A stretch of DNA of 64,000 nt from Deltaproteobacteria bacterium (GTDB taxonomy: Bacteria > Acidobacteriota > Thermoanaerobaculia > Multivoradales > JAHZIX01), in the NCBI GenBank assembly GCA_022601195.1, contig JAHZIX010000049.1, forward strand, positions 124,001-188,000, written 5' to 3'. The notes under the pieces are model-generated. The model was not told the origin of the DNA, ran no database searches, and saw nothing but the letters and a program-made list of their open reading frames with translations. Positions 60,567-64,000 of this stretch are shown piece after piece. The first letter of the stretch is position 1, and each line of letters begins with the position of its first letter. Both the position numbers and the translations under genes were made by a program.

Positions 60567-61052
60567 ATGAATAAGCACGACACCAAGAAAAAAGATGATG
60601 CTGTGCGGGTTCTCGCCCGCAACCGGCGAGCTCGCCACGAGTACCACATTCTCGAAGTCTTCGAGGCGGGCCTCGCCTTGACGGGAACCGAAGTCAAGGC
60701 CATGCGGGACGGCAAGATTCAACTCAAAGACAGCTTTATCGACTTCAATAACAACGAAGCTTGGCTAACCGCGACTCATGTCAGCCCCTACAGCCACGGG
60801 AATCGCGAGAATCACCTGCCCGAGCGGCCACGGAAACTCCTGCTGAGTCGTCGGGAGATCGATCGACTCTTCGGCCAGACGCAGGCCAAGGGCCTGACAG
60901 TCGTTCCTCTGTCCATCTACCTCAAGGGCCCCTGGATCAAAACCGAGATCGCCTTGGTTCAAGGCAAGAAGCTCCACGACAAGCGAGAGACCGAGCGCCG
61001 CAGGGAATTGGATCGGGAAGCCCAGGAAGCCATGAAGCAGCAGCGCTGGTAA
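60567..61052 (+). CDS. smpB: SsrA-binding protein SmpB
   Basis: The 161-residue protein is SmpB, which loads tmRNA onto stalled ribosomes. It has the conserved NRRARHEYHILEVFEAGLALTGTEVK start, the KDSFI and HVSPYSHGNRENHLPERPRKLLL segments, GLTVVPLSIYLK, and a basic C-terminal tail KKLHDKRETERRRELDREAQEA. Length is typical. The tmRNA gene itself (ssrA) is not found in the flanking intergenic sequence. The following ExbB-type gene starts 57 bases later and could be co-transcribed. Confidence 0.97.
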   Translation: MNKHDTKKKDDAVRVLARNRRARHEYHILEVFEAGLALTGTEVKAMRDGKIQLKDSFIDFNNNEAWLTATHVSPYSHGNRENHLPERPRKLLLSRREIDRLFGQTQAKGLTVVPLSIYLKGPWIKTEIALVQGKKLHDKRETERRRELDREAQEAMKQQRW

Positions 61053-61109
61053 GCCGGGAACCGAATCAACTGCATCCGAGTCGAACCCCTTTGAATAGGA
61101 GGTTTGACC

Positions 61110-61751
61110 ATGGAATACAAAGTCACGTTTCTGGACATCATGCACCAGGGAGGTCCCCTCATGTGGGTCCTTCTCGGCTTCTCCGTCATCGCCCTGGCTA
61201 TCATTGCTGAGAAGAGCCTCACTCTTGCCATCGCCCGATCTCGGGACCGAAAATTTGCCGCCAGAGTCCGCAAGGCACTGGCGGAAAAGGAGAGCGGTGC
61301 CACGGTCTGGGATCTCGGTCTTCAAGAGCTTGGCGCTCAGGAAAAAGGGCCCCTGGCGGCGGTGGCCGCGGACAGCCTCTCCCGACCGAACCTAAGCCGA
61401 GATGAAGTCGACGAGGCAATGACCTCCGCCGCTCATCGAGAGCTCAAACGACTCCGTCGTGGCCTCGGTGTTCTGTCGACAACCGCCAACCTCGCCCCCC
61501 TACTCGGCTTTCTGGGGACCGTCACTGGCATGATGATCTCCTTCGGCGCCATTTCCACCGCTGGCCTCCAAGATCCCGGGCTGGTCGCCAACGGCATCAA
61601 GGAAGCTCTCACCACGACTGCCGCCGGCCTCACCGTAGCGATCCCTGTCCAGTTGGCCTACAACATATTTCTGGGCCAATTGGAGGACCTTGCGGACCGG
61701 CTGGAGAACACCGGTGAGCTCCTCTTGCGCACCATCAGGAGTGAGCCGTGA
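61110..61751 (+). CDS. ExbB/TolQ/MotA-family proton channel protein
   Basis: The 213-residue protein has three membrane helices (about 13-32, 115-140 and 158-185) and the conserved LSTTANLAPLLGFLGTVTGMMISFGAI and GIKEALTTTAAGLTVAIPVQLAYN signatures of the ExbB/TolQ family. AGGAGG precedes the ATG. Such proteins drive TonB or Tol systems with an ExbD/TolR partner, but no partner gene follows: the next 230 bases carry no frame of that type and hold a palindromic hairpin. Partners may be elsewhere. Confidence 0.92.
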   Translation: MEYKVTFLDIMHQGGPLMWVLLGFSVIALAIIAEKSLTLAIARSRDRKFAARVRKALAEKESGATVWDLGLQELGAQEKGPLAAVAADSLSRPNLSRDEVDEAMTSAAHRELKRLRRGLGVLSTTANLAPLLGFLGTVTGMMISFGAISTAGLQDPGLVANGIKEALTTTAAGLTVAIPVQLAYNIFLGQLEDLADRLENTGELLLRTIRSEP

Positions 61752-61888
61752 CCGCTTCTACGGGGTGGGGGGACGACCCTCCGCCCTGAGTCGAGGCTCT
61801 CGATCCCCAGCGGGTAGAGGCCTCTCTTGGAAGCGACAGATGTCATCGAGGCAGGAGGGGTTCTCCGTGCCACCTGCCCCCCTCCGCA

Positions 61889-61926
61889 GGGCTAGCTCGA
61901 AGGGGCTAGCCCCATCGAGCTAGCCC
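61889..61926. terminator. Nested 38-bp palindrome, probable terminator
   Basis: Perfect 12-base arms GGGCTAGCTCGA and TCGAGCTAGCCC enclose a second palindrome, GGGGCTAGCCCC. It lies 137 bases after the ExbB-type stop and 53 bases before the DUF4390 gene. There is no T-run, so a binding site or repeat element is also possible. Confidence 0.5.
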
Positions 61927-61979
61927 AACCGGCCTTCCCTCACCGGCCCGGTTCCTGGAGTGTTAGAGTAGCGGGTTCT

Positions 61980-62540
61980 ATGAGAGCGCTCGCCGCCCTC
62001 GTTGGGCTCGTCCTGACGTCGCTGCTGTGGACCTTGCCATCCACCGCTGCCGATGCCCCGAAACCGCGAATAGCTGGACTTTCGGTGAGCTTCGAGGGTC
62101 CCCAAGTCATCGTCAGCTTTGGTCTTCGCCACGCCTTTCAGTCGGGCCTGAGGGAACGTATCGAATCCGGATTGTCGACTTCGGTCATTTACGACATTCA
62201 GCTCGTGCGAGACCGCAAGTGGTGGCTGAATCGCAAGGTCCTCTCGAGCCAACTGGAAGTGACCGCGAAATACGATGTCCTGACCCTGGAATACCGTCTC
62301 AATTTCAAGCTCAACGGTAAGTTGATCGACAGTAAAATCTTCCAGGATCTCGGCCTCCTGGAGCGGGCCATGTCTCAAGTGGTCGACCTGCCGGCTTTCG
62401 TCGTCGAGCGAGGTGAAAACCGCCGTGAGATCACCCTGCGAGTGCGGGCAGACCTCGGTTCGCGCACCATTATGTCCCTCATCCCGACCCGGATTACCAC
62501 CGATTGGGCGGAGAGCCGGCGCTTCGTGCCGCCGACCTAA
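61980..62540 (+). CDS. DUF4390 family exported protein
   Basis: The 186-residue protein has a signal peptide (about 1-23) and then the single DUF4390 domain: SVSFEGPQVIVSFGLRHAF, IESGLSTSVIYDIQLVRDRKWWLN and EVTAKYDVLTLEYRLNF. DUF4390 genes often sit just before ntrY-type kinase genes, as here (nine bases), which supports the assignment and suggests a link to envelope signalling. The molecular role is unknown. Confidence 0.85.
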   Translation: MRALAALVGLVLTSLLWTLPSTAADAPKPRIAGLSVSFEGPQVIVSFGLRHAFQSGLRERIESGLSTSVIYDIQLVRDRKWWLNRKVLSSQLEVTAKYDVLTLEYRLNFKLNGKLIDSKIFQDLGLLERAMSQVVDLPAFVVERGENRREITLRVRADLGSRTIMSLIPTRITTDWAESRRFVPPT

Positions 62541-62549
62541 GGCAACACC

Positions 62550-64000
62550 ATGGGGCTGAAACAACGCATTCTCAAGTATCGTCGAGATACCCGGCTGATC
62601 GTCGGAGGATTGGGAGCTCTCTTCTTGCTCCTGGGCGGACTCTTTTACCTGCAGCTCTACGATCAGGAGCTGCCCGCCCGCATGATCAACAACCGCATCC
62701 TCCTCTTCGCTCTCTGGTACATCAATGTCGTCCTGATCCTGGCGGTGCTCCTGGTTCTGTTTCGCACCGTCTTCAAAATGATGGTGGAACGGCGCTATCG
62801 GTTGCTCGGTTCCAAGTTCAAGACCAAGCTGATCGCCACTTACATCGGCCTCTCCCTATTCCCGGTCCTGCTGCTGTTCTTCTTCGCCAACCAATTGCTT
62901 CACGGTTCCATCGAGCGATGGTTCAACGAGCCGCTGCGGGAAGAGGTCGTGCTGAAGGCCCGAGACGTGGCGGTGGCCCTCAATTTGCGAATCGAGAGGG
63001 ACAACCTACGCAACGCCGCCCAAGTCCTGGGGGAGGTGAGCTCGTTGTCCTCCGCCGGCTTGATCGACGGCCCGCAACTCGGCTTGCGGCTGCAAGAGCT
63101 CCTCGATGAGTCCGACGTCGATATTCTCGCCGTCTATGAGGGCACCGAGTTTCTTCGCGCGGTGATCAGTCCTCGCACCGGTCTGGCGGATCTACCGGAG
63201 CTGGAGTGGAACCTGCTGAGCCGCGCAGCCCGAGAGGGCAAAGCGGTCAAAATCACTCCTCTCCCCGGGCTTCAGGGCAGATTGATGCTCGCCGCCGTCT
63301 CCTACGGCACCACCGACGATTCCACCAGCAACCCACTGGTGGTGGTCTCCGGCACTCTGGTAGACCAACCGGTGGCGGGCCAATTGGCCGACCTGGTCCA
63401 GCTCTACCAGACCCATCAGCAGCTGCGGGTGGAAAAGGACTCCATTCGGGCCAGCTACTTGCTGATCTTCCTCATGGCCACCTTGCTGATTCTCCTCGCC
63501 TCCTCCTGGGTAGGTCTCTATCTCGCCCGGCGAGTGACCGTGCCGATCCAGGCCCTGGCAGCGGGAACCCGCCGCATCATGACCGGTGACTTAGCCTATC
63601 GAGTGGACGTCGATGCGGACGACGAGCTTGGCGTGCTGGTCGAGTCCTTCAACATGATGACTCACGAGTTGGAGCACAACCGGAAAGCCCTCGAGCTGAG
63701 CAACCAGGAGCTCCAGGAAACCAGCCGCGAACAAGCAGAGGAGCGGGCACTGATCGCAGCGGTGCTGCAAAACGTCGCCGCTGGGGTCATCTCCATCGAC
63801 AGCGAAGGCCGCATCTTTACCTGCAACGGCGCAGCCCGAACCATGCTGCGCTTGCGAGGTACCGTGCTAGGTCAGCCGACGACGGAAGTTTTCGACGACC
63901 CCAAACGCTCGAAGTTAGCTGGTCTACTGGAGAAGATCTCTCCTGAAGAGGGGCGGTTCAGCGAGCAGGTAGATATGGTCTTGGGGGGGGAATGGCGTAC
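62550..64000 (+). CDS. NtrY-type sensor histidine kinase (3' part beyond window)
   Basis: The first 483 codons are present. Three membrane helices lie in the first 130 residues (about 16-36, 48-70 and 90-112). A periplasmic-type region of about 170 residues with a cache-like pattern is followed by another helix (about 308-328), a HAMP domain (RRVTVPIQALAAGTRRIMTGDL), a coiled coil and the start of a PAS domain (AVLQNVAAGVISIDSEGRIFTCNGAA). This order is that of NtrY, the sensor paired with NtrX in nitrogen or redox control. The catalytic kinase domain lies beyond position 64000. A sigma-54 activator, NtrX, would be expected next, but it is not visible here. Confidence 0.92.
   Translation, partial: MGLKQRILKYRRDTRLIVGGLGALFLLLGGLFYLQLYDQELPARMINNRILLFALWYINVVLILAVLLVLFRTVFKMMVERRYRLLGSKFKTKLIATYIGLSLFPVLLLFFFANQLLHGSIERWFNEPLREEVVLKARDVAVALNLRIERDNLRNAAQVLGEVSSLSSAGLIDGPQLGLRLQELLDESDVDILAVYEGTEFLRAVISPRTGLADLPELEWNLLSRAAREGKAVKITPLPGLQGRLMLAAVSYGTTDDSTSNPLVVVSGTLVDQPVAGQLADLVQLYQTHQQLRVEKDSIRASYLLIFLMATLLILLASSWVGLYLARRVTVPIQALAAGTRRIMTGDLAYRVDVDADDELGVLVESFNMMTHELEHNRKALELSNQELQETSREQAEERALIAAVLQNVAAGVISIDSEGRIFTCNGAARTMLRLRGTVLGQPTTEVFDDPKRSKLAGLLEKISPEEGRFSEQVDMVLGGEWR

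Noticed and set aside
1-64000. tRNA, rRNA, tmRNA and CRISPR searches by eye
   Set aside because: No cloverleaf with a GGTTCGAxTCC arm was found in intergenic regions, and no regularly spaced repeats. The GGTTCGA-like strings near 32430 and 32500 have no matching arms.

Overview
The window is about 64 kb of high-GC, gene-dense chromosome from a Gram-negative aerobe. A FadL-type outer-membrane channel, an HlyD efflux lipoprotein, many secreted proteins and an NtrY-type kinase support the Gram-negative reading. The secreted-protein style (LamG proteins with a recurring C-terminal module, a secreted beta-propeller protein ending in GFESGDSSAW, PadR-HAAS pairs, an enhancer-binding protein with a GVATGV loop) reminds me most of Acidobacteriota, Thermoanaerobaculia-like lineages. 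That placement is an inference from gene types. I found no tRNA, rRNA, CRISPR array, intact insertion sequence or prophage.

Layout. 1-4512: a truncated membrane-protein gene, a large unrecognised secreted protein, a 0.9-kb gene-free stretch and a DUF2461 protein. 4721-10303: a PAS-GGDEF-EAL protein, two tandem membrane-anchored isoaspartyl methyltransferases and a TldE-like protein. 10263-14729: a partner-switching set (SpoIIE-type phosphatase, STAS antagonist, HATPase kinase) headed by a 51-residue membrane protein with a well-formed sigma-54 promoter. Three copies of a 17-bp palindrome lie upstream of that promoter, next to a sigma-54 activator gene. 14768-19322: a PadR-HAAS pair whose promoter spacer is a palindromic operator and whose mRNA is probably leaderless, then a LytS/LytR-type two-component system divergent from a secreted SnoaL-like protein. 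19357-29025: metabolic and secreted genes, including an S8 peptidase next to an alpha/beta hydrolase, a ZIP transporter and TPR proteins. 29271-32367: an ABC-2 efflux operon (HlyD, ATPase, permease).

32588-50067 holds an aerobic carbon monoxide dehydrogenase locus. coxM-coxS-coxL overlap by 4 bp each, and CoxL carries the form I signature AYRCSFR. They are followed by an XdhC-YHS fusion and a molybdopterin-binding protein. The accessory genes coxD-coxE-coxG lie upstream on the same strand, separated from coxMSL by about 8 kb of secreted or envelope genes (two LamG paralogues, a beta-rich lipoprotein, a dihaem cytochrome). A 184-bp MITE-like palindrome sits between coxE and coxG.

50477-64000: small and multispanning membrane proteins, an FMN-dependent glutamate-synthase-like protein, uvrA, a GDSL hydrolase plus FadL pair, a YbjN-like protein, smpB, an ExbB/TolQ-type protein without an ExbD partner, a DUF4390 protein and the start of an NtrY-type kinase cut by the window edge.

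The most interesting systems are the sigma-54 partner-switching module, the self-contained PadR promoter/operator, and the CO-oxidation locus with its XdhC-YHS fusion and inserted palindrome.
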